From NCBI GenBank assembly GCA_002919265.1, contig PKEY01000051.1:36947-100946 (forward strand): a stretch of DNA of 64,000 nucleotides. The letters are read 5' to 3'. The position numbers were made by a program, and so were the translations under genes. Every line of letters begins with the position of its first letter. Positions within the stretch are counted from its first letter, which is position 1. Shown piece after piece: positions 36,305 to 45,088 of this stretch. This DNA comes from Hyphomicrobiaceae bacterium. Its GTDB lineage: Bacteria > Pseudomonadota > Alphaproteobacteria > Rhizobiales > Hyphomicrobiaceae. A model generated the notes under the pieces. The model did not search any database, was not told the origin of the DNA, and worked only from the letters and a program-made list of their open reading frames with translations.

Positions 36305-36443
36305 CAGGCCGTCAACAGCGTTGATAAGCTAAGGCTATTCCAACGGGGTAAAGGAGAGCCCCATGCTCGGCACCTCCTAAGTGCTTGCAACTGGACTTTT
36401 TCAGGGCGACTGTCCAGAGCGAACCTTGCTTGGGAGAAAAACT

Positions 36444-37136
36444 ATGCTCGAAGATCCTCCATTGCTCGTAATCCGCAAATCATTTCATCGGCCGCCCGCC
36501 GCCAAGCTCGCGCAGCTCCGGGGCGCTCAGACCAGCCATGTCGCCGATGCTATGGATGGGCGCGGGGCTCTCGATCCAACGATCAAGCCTGTTGATCCAC
36601 AGCAGTCACAGTTCATCGGCACAGCGCTGACCTGCGAAACGGGGCCGTCCGATAACCTCGCCATTCTGGCGGCGGTTGCACTGGCTCAGGAGGGCGACGT
36701 CATAGTGGCCGCGTCCGATGGATTCACCTCGACCGCGGTTGTCGGCGACATCGTCTCCCAGATGGCAAAGAATGCCGGCGTGCAGGCGATCGTGATCGAT
36801 GGCATGGCGCGGGACTCCAAGGGCATCGTTGAGGTTGGATTGCCTGTTTTCTCGCGGGGCATCACGCCAAACTCGTGCGTCAAGACCGGACCCGGACGGG
36901 TCGGCTTCCCGATCGTTGCCGGAGGTGTCGCCATCGAACCCGGTGACGTTGTGATCGGCGATCAAGATGGTGTTGTCATCGTTCCGCAGCGGATGCTGGA
37001 CGGCGTCATCGCGCGGGTCCAGGCGATCCGAGAGGCTGAGGCCAAGGTAATCGCCAACATCACAGAAAACCGCCTGAGCGCTATGCCACGCATCGCAGAG
37101 CTGCTGAAGTCCGATCGTGTGAAGTACGTCGACTGA
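36444..37136 (+). CDS. RraA family protein (HMG/CHA aldolase-like)
   Basis: A 230-residue protein of the RraA/4-hydroxy-4-methyl-2-oxoglutarate aldolase fold. The start at 36444 follows GGGAGAAAAACT and gives MLEDPPLLVIRKSF. Family motifs: SHVADAMDGRGAL (residues ~29-41), GDVIVAASDGF, VIDGMARDSKGI with the Arg-Asp pair (R~118, D~119) used for metal and substrate binding, and EPGDVVIGDQDGVVIVP. Members act as aldolases or oxaloacetate decarboxylases in catabolic operons. First gene of a probable RraA-aminotransferase-dctPQM-threonine synthase-like unit. Confidence 0.87.
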   Translation: MLEDPPLLVIRKSFHRPPAAKLAQLRGAQTSHVADAMDGRGALDPTIKPVDPQQSQFIGTALTCETGPSDNLAILAAVALAQEGDVIVAASDGFTSTAVVGDIVSQMAKNAGVQAIVIDGMARDSKGIVEVGLPVFSRGITPNSCVKTGPGRVGFPIVAGGVAIEPGDVVIGDQDGVVIVPQRMLDGVIARVQAIREAEAKVIANITENRLSAMPRIAELLKSDRVKYVD

Positions 37137-37179
37137 CGGGCAATACTGCATTCAAAGATAGCTCAAGGAGGAGCGCCCA

Positions 37180-38472
37180 ATGGCCGGCAAAAATGAAAGC
37201 GGTTCGGAAGAACTCGTCGCGCGCAGCAAGCGTGTGCTGCCGGGTGGCACGTTCGGCAACCTGCCTGCGGAGATCATTATTCGCGAGGGGCGAGGTTGCC
37301 GGGTGTGGGACGAGAACGGAAACGAATACATCGACTTCGTCCTGGGCTCGGGCCCCATGGTGCTTGGTCATGCCCATCCGGAGGTCGTGGCAGCAGTACA
37401 GGAACAGGTCGCTCGCGGCTCGACATTCTTCGCCAACAACAGAGCGGGCATTGAGCTGGCCGAGGCCATCGTTGAGGCGGTGCCTTGCGCCGAAAAGGTA
37501 CGGTTCGTTTCGACGGGTACCGAGGCGACGCACTACGCAATGCGTCTCGCCCGTGCCTATCGCAAGCGCGACAAGCTCATGAAATTCGAGGGCGGCTTCC
37601 ATGGCATGGGCGATTGGGCCCTCATGAGCATGGCGCCCAGGCAACCCGGCAATTTTCCGCAAGCCATTCCCGACTCTCCTGGAATTCCACGCTCACTTAC
37701 GCAGGAGATGTTGATCGCGCCTTTCAACGATGCCGAAACGGCCGTTGCGCTGATCGAGGAGCATGCGGACGAATTGGCGGGAGTCATTCTCGAGCCGTTC
37801 CAACGCCTGATCCCGCCAAAGCCGGGATTTCTGCAGGCTCTTCGCGAGGCGACCTCAGCCCACGGCATTCCGCTGATTTTCGATGAGATCGTAACGGGGT
37901 TCCGCTTCGCATACGGCGGGGCGCAGGAGTATTACGGGGTTGTGCCCGATCTGGCGGCCCTCGGAAAAATCCTGGGTGGTGGCTACCCGCTGGCAGCCGT
38001 TGCAGGGCGCGAGGAAATCATGCGCCTGCTCGATAAATCCGCGGTCGGTGAAGAAAACTTCGTCCAGCAGACCGGAACCCTCAGCGGAAATCCCGTGGCC
38101 GCTACAGCCGGGCTTGCCACGCTTGCGGTGCTCCGCCAACCGGGGACTTACGAGAAACTTTTCGCCACCGGCCGCCAGCTCATGGACGGCCTTCAAAACG
38201 CGTTCCGCAACGCAGGCATCACGGCGACGGTGCTTGGTGAGCCACCACTGTTCGAGGTCTTTTTCGCAGATGGTGACTTATCGAACTATCGCGCAACGTT
38301 GCGCTCTGACATGAACAAGCTGCGGCGGTTCAACCGCCTGCTTCTGGAGCGCGGCGTGCTCAAGCCCGAAACGAAAATCTATGTTTCCCTCGCGCATGAT
38401 GATGAGGCCGTGGCCAAAGCCATAGCGGCGTTTGAGGATGCCGCGCGGCAGCTCGCACGGGAAACGAGGTGA
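37180..38472 (+). CDS. Class III aminotransferase (GSA aminomutase-like)
   Basis: A 430-residue fold-type I PLP enzyme close to glutamate-1-semialdehyde aminomutases and catabolic omega-aminotransferases. Motifs: VLPGGTFGN at the start, FVLGSGPMVLGHAHPEV, STGTEATHYAMRLARA, LIFDEIVTGFRFAYGGAQEYY with the PLP-ring Asp, and LGKILGGGYPLAAVAG holding the Schiff-base Lys. It has a good GGAGG site upstream (AAGGAGGAGCGCCC). Its place in a TRAP transporter locus argues for a catabolic transaminase rather than haem biosynthesis. Confidence 0.88.
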   Translation: MAGKNESGSEELVARSKRVLPGGTFGNLPAEIIIREGRGCRVWDENGNEYIDFVLGSGPMVLGHAHPEVVAAVQEQVARGSTFFANNRAGIELAEAIVEAVPCAEKVRFVSTGTEATHYAMRLARAYRKRDKLMKFEGGFHGMGDWALMSMAPRQPGNFPQAIPDSPGIPRSLTQEMLIAPFNDAETAVALIEEHADELAGVILEPFQRLIPPKPGFLQALREATSAHGIPLIFDEIVTGFRFAYGGAQEYYGVVPDLAALGKILGGGYPLAAVAGREEIMRLLDKSAVGEENFVQQTGTLSGNPVAATAGLATLAVLRQPGTYEKLFATGRQLMDGLQNAFRNAGITATVLGEPPLFEVFFADGDLSNYRATLRSDMNKLRRFNRLLLERGVLKPETKIYVSLAHDDEAVAKAIAAFEDAARQLARETR

Positions 38473-38726
38473 CGCAACGGGGAATTTTTGCCCATCCCGC
38501 ATCAAAGTTGAGCGACGCAGGACGTTGACGCGCCACCTGCCCGTGATACTGTCTGACATGGTTGTCAAATTCTCTACCGGCGTGGCTGGTGGAGTGCGCA
38601 GATCTTGCGCGAAAAGGAGGTGCCGCAACGTCCGCTTCAACGGCGTTATTCATGCAAGGCTTCATAGCGCAATCCCAATAAAAAATTCGCTGTTATTCTC
38701 GTTTAGTCTGCGATCAGAGGTGTGAC

Positions 38727-39833
38727 ATGAAGATCGAATTCAAATCGGCATCGAGCGGGAGGATCCGCCGCTCATTAGGTGCGATTGCAATTGCGGCAGG
38801 TTTTGTGTTCGCTACCGGCCATGCTGCCGCTCCCGCCGTTGCAGCCGAATACACCATGGCGATCGCTCACCTCTTGCCCGAGGACATGAACAACGAGGTG
38901 CAGCCTGCACTCATTCACTTCAAGTCTCTTGTCGAATCCGGGACGAACGGAGCTGTTGAGGTCCAAATTTTCGGCGGCGGCCAGCTAGGATCCGAGGTCG
39001 AAACTGGCAAGCAGGCTCAGGATGGCAAGCTCCTGCAGTCGACCGTCATTTCGTCGGGAGCAATGTCCTCATTCTATAAGAAATACCAGGCAATTACGGC
39101 GCCTTTTCTCTTTCCCAATTTTCAGGTCGCGCACGCCTTTCTCGACGGCGAATGGTTCGCAAACTTCATGAAGGGAACCATCGATGAAGCAAGATTACGC
39201 TATCTCGGGACATTTGACGACGGAGGTGGTTTCGTTGCCTTCACCACGAACAAGCGGCTGATTAAAACCGCGGACGACATCAAGGGCCTGAAAATCCGCG
39301 TTGAGGAAAATCCATCGCACGTGGCCGTTATGCGTGCTCTCGGGGCATCTGCGACGCCGCTGCCGTGGGGTGAGGTTATCACGGCGCTGTCGACTGGCCT
39401 TGCCGATGGGCAATTCAACGCCCCAGGTGTCAGCAAGTTTTTCAAGCTATGGGAGGTTAATGACTACACCACGCTGAGCCGCCACGTATACAACACGCAA
39501 TCCTGGCTGGTGAGTGAAGATTGGTTCCAAACGCTTCCGGAGGAATATCGCAAGGTCATTATCCAGGCCGCTCGTGAGTCAATTGCCCTTGCCCACGGCA
39601 TGTCAGCCCTGCAGGCAATCGACGGTTGGAACGAGTCCTGTAAGAAATTCAAGGAATGCTACATTCTGCCGGCGGAAGAGCGGGAAAAGATGGCAGCGAT
39701 TGCCCGTCCAGCCTGGAAAGAATGGATCGTCAAGGATTTCGGCCTCGAGGAAAAGCTCATCGACGAGCTATTCGCTGAGGTTGCGCGCGTCGCAGCGGAG
39801 GTCGAAAAGTATAATCAGACTTACGCGAAGTAA
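38727..39833 (+). CDS. dctP: TRAP transporter solute-binding protein DctP
   Basis: A 368-residue periplasmic DctP-type receptor. The long signal peptide (to about residue 38, AVAAEY) has a basic N-region. Typical family segments: AHLLPEDMNNEVQPALIHFKSLVE, VQIFGGGQLGSEVETGKQAQDG, DDIKGLKIRVEENPSHVAVMRALGASATPLPWGEVITALSTGLADGQFN (in parts), with the carboxylate-binding Arg in KIRVEE. Downstream come a strong hairpin and the DctQ/DctM genes. The 254 bp upstream contain an A/T-rich stretch (38680-38700) that may be the promoter. Confidence 0.92.
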   Translation: MKIEFKSASSGRIRRSLGAIAIAAGFVFATGHAAAPAVAAEYTMAIAHLLPEDMNNEVQPALIHFKSLVESGTNGAVEVQIFGGGQLGSEVETGKQAQDGKLLQSTVISSGAMSSFYKKYQAITAPFLFPNFQVAHAFLDGEWFANFMKGTIDEARLRYLGTFDDGGGFVAFTTNKRLIKTADDIKGLKIRVEENPSHVAVMRALGASATPLPWGEVITALSTGLADGQFNAPGVSKFFKLWEVNDYTTLSRHVYNTQSWLVSEDWFQTLPEEYRKVIIQAARESIALAHGMSALQAIDGWNESCKKFKECYILPAEEREKMAAIARPAWKEWIVKDFGLEEKLIDELFAEVARVAAEVEKYNQTYAK

Positions 39834-39847
39834 GTTTGCGAAAGGAG

Positions 39848-39871
39848 GGAGCCGGCAATCGTGCCGGCTCC
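39848..39871 (+). other. Intra-operon hairpin between dctP and dctQ
   Basis: GGAGCCGGCA (39848-39857), loop ATCG, TGCCGGCTCC (39862-39871) form a perfect 10-bp stem without a U tract, 14 bp past the dctP stop. It probably stabilises the dctP end of the mRNA or attenuates dctQM, giving more receptor than permease. Confidence 0.75.
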
Positions 39872-39949
39872 AACGCTACCGGGCGATCCGGCTGATCTGA
39901 CGCCCGACCTGTGAACCTATCCTATGATCTGGGAAGTTGATTGACCGTG

Positions 39950-40522
39950 ATGCCTCGTCTTTCGCGGATCAGCGATGTCTTGGACATGGCCGTAACGATA
40001 TTCTGTGTCGGCTGTGTCCTTGCCATGCTGGGGATTTCCTTCGTTGGTTCCTTTTACATGTTCATCACAGGGGACGCGCTGAGCTGGACTTATTCGCTCG
40101 CGCGGCTGTTCATACCTTGGCTCGGTCTGCTCAGTATCACGGTCGCATTCCGGCGTGGCGAGCACATCGCGATGACGTCGCTCAGGGATATTTTCCCTAT
40201 GCCCGTCGTTCGCGCGCTCAAGGCGGCAAACTATGTAATCGTGGGTGTCTTTGCCGTTCTGCTGATCTGGTACGGAACCGAGTATGCGATAAGATCGCGT
40301 GATCTCTACATGGTTTCCGATCAGATCCAAATTCACGCCCGTTGGGTTGCGAGCGCCATCCCGGTCACTGGGGTCATTCTGCTCATTCATGTTCTATGCG
40401 GGGTTAATCTTTTTGATCCACCGGGCGTGCTTGACGACGTCGATCTGAATGTTACCCGCGAGCAATTGATTGAAGCTGGTCTGGAGCCCCGGGCTGAGGA
40501 CAGCAAGAGGGGCTCGGCATGA
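39950..40522 (+). CDS. dctQ: TRAP transporter small permease DctQ
   Basis: A 190-residue integral membrane protein with four helices (about residues 12-37, 50-68, 88-108 and 127-150). Family hallmarks: SWTYSLARLFIPWLGLLSITVAFRRGEHIAM, where the RRGEH/HI motif is diagnostic, and a hydrophilic C-tail. A TTG at 39941 or GTG at 39947 in the same frame are alternative starts. Its stop overlaps the dctM start (ATGA at 40519-40522). Confidence 0.88.
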   Translation: MPRLSRISDVLDMAVTIFCVGCVLAMLGISFVGSFYMFITGDALSWTYSLARLFIPWLGLLSITVAFRRGEHIAMTSLRDIFPMPVVRALKAANYVIVGVFAVLLIWYGTEYAIRSRDLYMVSDQIQIHARWVASAIPVTGVILLIHVLCGVNLFDPPGVLDDVDLNVTREQLIEAGLEPRAEDSKRGSA

Positions 40523-41796
40523 CCTCAGCAATCTCGGTCTTCATCGTTCTTCTTCTCATCGGCACTCCGATCGCCGTTGTCATGGTCATGTCTGGCCTTG
40601 CCGGCGCGATGGAGCTTGGTGGAACGAGATTTCTCGGGATTATTGCGGAACGCATGTTTTCCGGCGTCGGCAGTTACCTGCTGATGGCAATCCCGTATTT
40701 CATCTTCACGGCCGAATTGATGAACCGTGCCGGCCTGACAGAACGATTGATCGCTTTCAACAATGCTCTTTTGGGGCGCATTCGTGGAGCGCTCAGCCAT
40801 GTCAACGTAGCGGTGAGTCTCTTTTTCTCCGGCCTCACTGGTGCGGCAATAACCGACACCGTAGCGCTCGGAAAAATTCTGATCCCCGCGATGAAGCGGG
40901 AAGGATACACGGCTGAGTATGCGGCCGCCGTCACCGCATGCTCATCCATTATCGGGCCGATCATTCCGCCCAGTATCGTGATGGTGGTTTACGCCTCCAT
41001 CCTGCATAACGTATCGGTTCTGCAGCTTTTTGCAGCTGGCATTCTCCCTGGGCTTTTGATGACAGCTGCTTTGCTCGTAACGAGCGGCATTCTGGCGTGG
41101 CTTTACAAATTTCCCCGCCACGGAAACACGAACCTTCGAGCAGCGGCGCGGGCCTTTGTGCCAACCATTCCCGCATTGCTCGTGCCGATCATCATATTGG
41201 GCGGCATTCTGGCTGGATTGACGACTGTGACCGAGGCCTCGGCCTTTGCCGCGGTCTATACGATTGCCTTGGGCGTATTTGCCTATCGGACGCTGAAGCC
41301 GCGCGACCTGTGGGAAGCGCTTGTCGCAACGGTTCAGTTCAGCGGTGTCGTCTTCTTCCTTCTTGCAGCCTCAACGGTCCTCGGCTGGTTTGTGACCCGG
41401 TCCGGCATCGCGCGCGAGGCCGCCAGCATGATTGCGTCCATCAGCAAGGATCCGATCGTTCAGATCATGCTGGTGAACGCACTGCTGATCGCGATTGGCA
41501 TGGTCATCGATGTGCTGCCGGCTCTTGTCGTTGTGGCGCCAGTGCTGGTGCCGGCGATGGTGCAGCTGGGATTCGATCCGCTCCATTTCGCCATTGTGAT
41601 GATCCTGACTTTGAACCTCGCCAACATCACGCCGCCTGTTGGGATGACGTTGATGACAGCTACGCAAATTGCGGGCGTTTCCTATGAGCGAGCGATCAAG
41701 GCTTCAGTGCCATTTTATGTGTGCCACCTGGTCGTGATCATCATCGTCTCGTTGTGGCCAGGGTTTGTTCTTTGGCTGCCCAACCTGCTGAAATGA
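40519..41796 (+). CDS. dctM: TRAP transporter large permease DctM
   Basis: A 425-residue twelve-helix permease of the TRAP/ion transporter superfamily using Na+ or H+ gradients. Typical parts: LGGTRFLGIIAERMFSGVGSYLLMAIPYFIFTAELM, VAVSLFFSGLTGAAITDTVALG, ACSSIIGPIIPPSIVMVVYA (the PPS motif) and LNLANITPPVGMTLM (second half of the Na+ site). Cotranslated with dctQ. The solute is likely a carboxylate or amino acid handled by the neighbouring PLP enzymes. Confidence 0.93.
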   Translation: MTSAISVFIVLLLIGTPIAVVMVMSGLAGAMELGGTRFLGIIAERMFSGVGSYLLMAIPYFIFTAELMNRAGLTERLIAFNNALLGRIRGALSHVNVAVSLFFSGLTGAAITDTVALGKILIPAMKREGYTAEYAAAVTACSSIIGPIIPPSIVMVVYASILHNVSVLQLFAAGILPGLLMTAALLVTSGILAWLYKFPRHGNTNLRAAARAFVPTIPALLVPIIILGGILAGLTTVTEASAFAAVYTIALGVFAYRTLKPRDLWEALVATVQFSGVVFFLLAASTVLGWFVTRSGIAREAASMIASISKDPIVQIMLVNALLIAIGMVIDVLPALVVVAPVLVPAMVQLGFDPLHFAIVMILTLNLANITPPVGMTLMTATQIAGVSYERAIKASVPFYVCHLVVIIIVSLWPGFVLWLPNLLK

Positions 41797-41817
41797 GGCG
41801 GCGCAAAGGAGACAGTC

Positions 41818-43065
41818 GTGCAACTGAGGTGCGTTGACTGCGGCCACGCAATGCCGGCAGACGTGCGTTACGCCTGCGAAAAATGTGGCGGCATTCTGGA
41901 GGTCGAAGAGCCCATCGGAACGAGTATTGGCGACCATGCCTATTTGCGGCGAACCATGTGGCGCTATGCCGACCGTCTATCTGTGGCAGACGCTGGGGCC
42001 ATCGTCTCGTTAGGGGAAGGCTGCACGCCGCTGCACAGGGCAAAGCGACTGGAAGCAAGCATTCCGGGTTTCAAAGGTGAGATTTGGATCAAGGATGAGA
42101 CGATCAATCCAACTGGCTCGTTCAAGGATCGCCTGATCAGTGCAGCTGTCAGCCGGGCGCGGGAGCTTGAATGCAGGGGCATCATTTGTGCGTCCAGCGG
42201 AAACGCTGGCGCATCGACAGCTGCTTATGCCGCTCGTGCCGGCATGGACGCCATTATCGTTGTTCCGACCCGCACGCCTGAAGAAAAGCTGACCCAAATC
42301 GCGTCCTATGGCGCGCTTCTCGTAAAGGTGGACGGCCACTATAGCCATTCCTATGACGTTGCGATACGGCTGGCAGAGGAACAGGGGCTGTTCAACGTCA
42401 CGACGACCTTCCTAAATCCTTATGGTGTTGATGCCCTCAAAGTTGTCGGCGAAGAACTCGCGGAGCAGCTTGGAGGTCGCGTGCCGGACTATGTGCTGGT
42501 GCCAACCGGAGCAGGTCCGCTGGTTAAGGGCGTTGTTCAAGGTTTCGCCGAACGACCGGGAGGGCGATTACCTAAAACGGTAGCTGTTCAGGCAGCCGGC
42601 TGCGCCCCGATTGTACGCGCTTTCGAAAGGGGCGAAGAGACGGTGACCGCTTGGGGTGAGCCGCAGACGATTGCGTCAGGTATTTCCGATCCATTGATCG
42701 GCTACGAGCGTGACGGGAGCTATACGCTTCGGCTTGTTCGGCAATCCGGCGGGCTCGCTGCGGCGGTCTCGGATGATGAGATTCGTGCAGCTATGTCGGA
42801 CCTCGCGAGAATGGAGGGGCTTCTCGCAGAGCCGACTGGTGCAAGCTCTTTCGCTGCGGCTCGAAAACTCATCGAAACGGACCGAATTTCTCGGGATGCG
42901 ATCGTCGTGTGCATGGTCACGGGCCACGGCTACAAGGACATGAAAGTTTTCCGCAGCTTGCCAATCCGCGTTAGCCATCTTCCTGCGGAGCCTGATGCAG
43001 CGCAACTTGCCAGTGTGTTGGAGGCACAGGCGGCTCGTCGGATTAAGCTGATGATCGTTTCTTGA
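41818..43065 (+). CDS. Threonine-synthase-like fold II PLP enzyme
   Basis: A 415-residue protein starting at GTG 41818 (AAAGGAGA upstream). An N-terminal zinc ribbon has CVDC and CEKC (residues ~5-8 and 22-25). The catalytic domain has SLGEGCTPL, the PLP lysine in NPTGSFKDR (~100-108), SSGNAGAS for cofactor phosphate and the glycine loop VPTGAGPLVKG. This short zinc-ribbon type differs from the ~460-residue ThrC that usually serves threonine synthesis in alphaproteobacteria. Placed 21 bp after dctM, it more likely acts on the TRAP-imported compound. Archaeal cysteate synthase is a known non-threonine member of this family. Confidence 0.82.
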   Translation: MQLRCVDCGHAMPADVRYACEKCGGILEVEEPIGTSIGDHAYLRRTMWRYADRLSVADAGAIVSLGEGCTPLHRAKRLEASIPGFKGEIWIKDETINPTGSFKDRLISAAVSRARELECRGIICASSGNAGASTAAYAARAGMDAIIVVPTRTPEEKLTQIASYGALLVKVDGHYSHSYDVAIRLAEEQGLFNVTTTFLNPYGVDALKVVGEELAEQLGGRVPDYVLVPTGAGPLVKGVVQGFAERPGGRLPKTVAVQAAGCAPIVRAFERGEETVTAWGEPQTIASGISDPLIGYERDGSYTLRLVRQSGGLAAAVSDDEIRAAMSDLARMEGLLAEPTGASSFAAARKLIETDRISRDAIVVCMVTGHGYKDMKVFRSLPIRVSHLPAEPDAAQLASVLEAQAARRIKLMIVS

Positions 43066-43068
43066 CGC

Positions 43069-44670
43069 TTAGGCTGCCGGCCTGCGCAGCAGATAGGCGC
43101 GCATGGGGCCCTTTCCGGTCAGCTGGACGGTGCCGCGAGATTCAAAGACGTACCGGTCGCGGAGCCGCTCGTAAACGGCCTCTGTCACGTTGATTTCGCC
43201 GGGAAGACCGTGGGATTCCATCCGGCTGGCGGTATTCACCGTGTCGCCCCAGACGTCGTAAATGAACCTGTGGGTTCCGATAATACCGGCGATGACGGGG
43301 CCGGTGTGGATGCCGATGCGCAGCTGAAGCGGAAGGCCCAGGAGCTCGCTCGTGTTACTGGAAACTTCCAGCATCTCGAGCGCCATCCGAGCGACATTTC
43401 CTACATGATCCGCCGAGCGGTCGGTCAATCCGCCAGCGACCATGTAGGCATCGCCGATCGTTTTTATTTTCTCCAGACCGAAATTGAGCGAAAGACGGTC
43501 GAAATCAGAAAAAAGCATATTCAGCAGCTTGATGAGCCGCGTCGCCGATAGCTGAGCCGAAAGACCGGTGAAGCCGACGAGATCTGCGAACAGAATGGTG
43601 GCATCCGGAATATGATCGGCAATGATCGTTTCGCCGAGATTGAGCCGTGCCACGATGGGCATCGGCAAGATATTGAGCAGGAGTGCCTCGGACTTTTCCT
43701 TTTCCGCCTGCAATTGCTTGATGAAAATTTGCTCCCGCTCACGCAAACGCTTTTTCTCGATGCTCGCATTGATGCGGGCACGGAGCAGAACCGGGTTGAA
43801 GGGCTTCGGCATATAATCTTCCGCGCCGGCTTCAATGCAGCGCACGACGCTGTCGATCTGATCCAACGCCGAGATCATGATGACGGGAATGTCGCGAAGC
43901 CTTGGATCGCGTTTGAGCCGCCCGAGCACCTCATAGCCGCTGATGCCGGGCATGATCAGATCGAGCAGGATGAGATCGAACGGATGGGTTTCGGCCAACC
44001 GCAACGCTTCAGCGCCATCGGCGGCCACGGTGACGACGTGGCCATCCCGCGTCAGCCGTCGCGAGAGCAAATCGCGGTTCGATTCATGGTCGTCGACGAC
44101 TAGAATTCGGCACGAGCGAGTGGCCTCGCCGGTGTCCTGTTGCGCCGGCTTGGTGATAAGATCGATGGCATTACTTGCGGCCAGAAAATCCGGGCGGAGC
44201 GCTTGCGGTCTATCGCGGGGCTCCACCGCCAGAGCAGCCAAATCGTCAATTCGTCCGAGCAGCCTTTCCGCCTCGTGGAGCAGTTTCTGGAGGTCGCGTG
44301 CAAACGGCTCCGGCAGAGTTTCCTCGAGCAGCATCTCCCCATAGCCTTTGATGGCGTTAAGCGGTGTGCGGAGGTCGTGCCGCAGCCCGCTGCCTGTCGC
44401 TTGGGAATCTTGCGAGGCGCCATCGCCAAGAAAGGTGAGGTTATCGCCCTTGAGAACACGCGCCACCAATTGCTGGAGAGACGAGGCCGCGCGCTGCATC
44501 CGCGCGATATCTGAAACGAATGCGTCGAGGCCGTATTTCGGAGCATCTTCCGCCAGGAGCTCGACGTAGCCGACGATGGCGGCCACTGGCGCCTCGAAGT
44601 CCTGACGGATGTGGGCAAGGAGTATGGCTTCCGATTGACTATCTGGGGACTGGGGATGTGCTGGCGCCAT
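43069..44670 (-). CDS. HisKA-like + receiver + class III adenylate cyclase
   Basis: A 533-residue soluble signalling protein. Two histidine-kinase dimerisation-like helices pairs occur (residues ~18-75 and ~95-145; the second reads [12 protein letters not shown] with H98), but there is no ATPase domain. A CheY-like receiver follows (187-305, phospho-acceptor D237 in LLDLIMPG, K289), then a class III cyclase with all catalytic residues: D363 (FADLVGF), K403 and D407 (KIKTIGDAY), D472, N479 and R483 (YDVWGDTVNTASR). The Lys/Asp pair specifies ATP, so the product should be cAMP. It is 27 bp below the stand-alone receiver in the cassette ending at 49074 and is likely its output. Confidence 0.88.
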   Translation of the reverse strand: MAPAHPQSPDSQSEAILLAHIRQDFEAPVAAIVGYVELLAEDAPKYGLDAFVSDIARMQRAASSLQQLVARVLKGDNLTFLGDGASQDSQATGSGLRHDLRTPLNAIKGYGEMLLEETLPEPFARDLQKLLHEAERLLGRIDDLAALAVEPRDRPQALRPDFLAASNAIDLITKPAQQDTGEATRSCRILVVDDHESNRDLLSRRLTRDGHVVTVAADGAEALRLAETHPFDLILLDLIMPGISGYEVLGRLKRDPRLRDIPVIMISALDQIDSVVRCIEAGAEDYMPKPFNPVLLRARINASIEKKRLREREQIFIKQLQAEKEKSEALLLNILPMPIVARLNLGETIIADHIPDATILFADLVGFTGLSAQLSATRLIKLLNMLFSDFDRLSLNFGLEKIKTIGDAYMVAGGLTDRSADHVGNVARMALEMLEVSSNTSELLGLPLQLRIGIHTGPVIAGIIGTHRFIYDVWGDTVNTASRMESHGLPGEINVTEAVYERLRDRYVFESRGTVQLTGKGPMRAYLLRRPAA

Positions 44671-44696
44671 TTGGATAACCCCAGGTATTGCCGCAT

Positions 44697-45071
44697 TCAG
44701 GTTTGTCTGGCGGCTAAGAGAGTTTGGATTTTTTCGAGGAGCCTGGGCAACTCGATCGGCTTGGTATCGTAATCATCGCAGCCCGCTTCGAGGGCCTTTT
44801 CGCGATCTCCAGCCATCGCATGGGCGGTCAGTGCTATTACCGGAATTGAGCGGGTCGATTGGCTAGCTTTCACCCGCCGGGTTGCTTCCCAGCCGTCGAT
44901 GACGGGCAGGCTCATGTCCATAAGAATGAGGTCCGGGTTCTCCGAAGTCGCCATACGGATGGCCTGCTCCCCGTCCTCCGCCATGATCACTTCGAATCCT
45001 TTCCGGACGAGCCGCCGTGAAAGCATGTCCCGATTTGCTTCGTTGTCTTCGACCAGAAGGATTTTGGGCAT
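44697..45071 (-). CDS. Stand-alone response regulator receiver (CheY/DivK-like)
   Basis: A 124-residue single receiver domain starting MPKILLVEDNEANRDML. The phospho-acceptor is the Asp in LILMDMSLPVIDGWEA (residue ~53), with the conserved Thr/Ala switch (ALTAHAM) and Lys (DTKPIE). No output domain. It is of the DivK-like type that shuttles phosphate between kinases. Starts at 45083 or a TTG at 45092 are possible and would overlap the hybrid kinase. Probable phosphate carrier between the kinase at 45089 and the receiver-cyclase at 43069 (inference). Confidence 0.88.
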   Translation of the reverse strand: MPKILLVEDNEANRDMLSRRLVRKGFEVIMAEDGEQAIRMATSENPDLILMDMSLPVIDGWEATRRVKASQSTRSIPVIALTAHAMAGDREKALEAGCDDYDTKPIELPRLLEKIQTLLAARQT

Positions 45072-45088
45072 TGCGTTTCTCATCCCTC

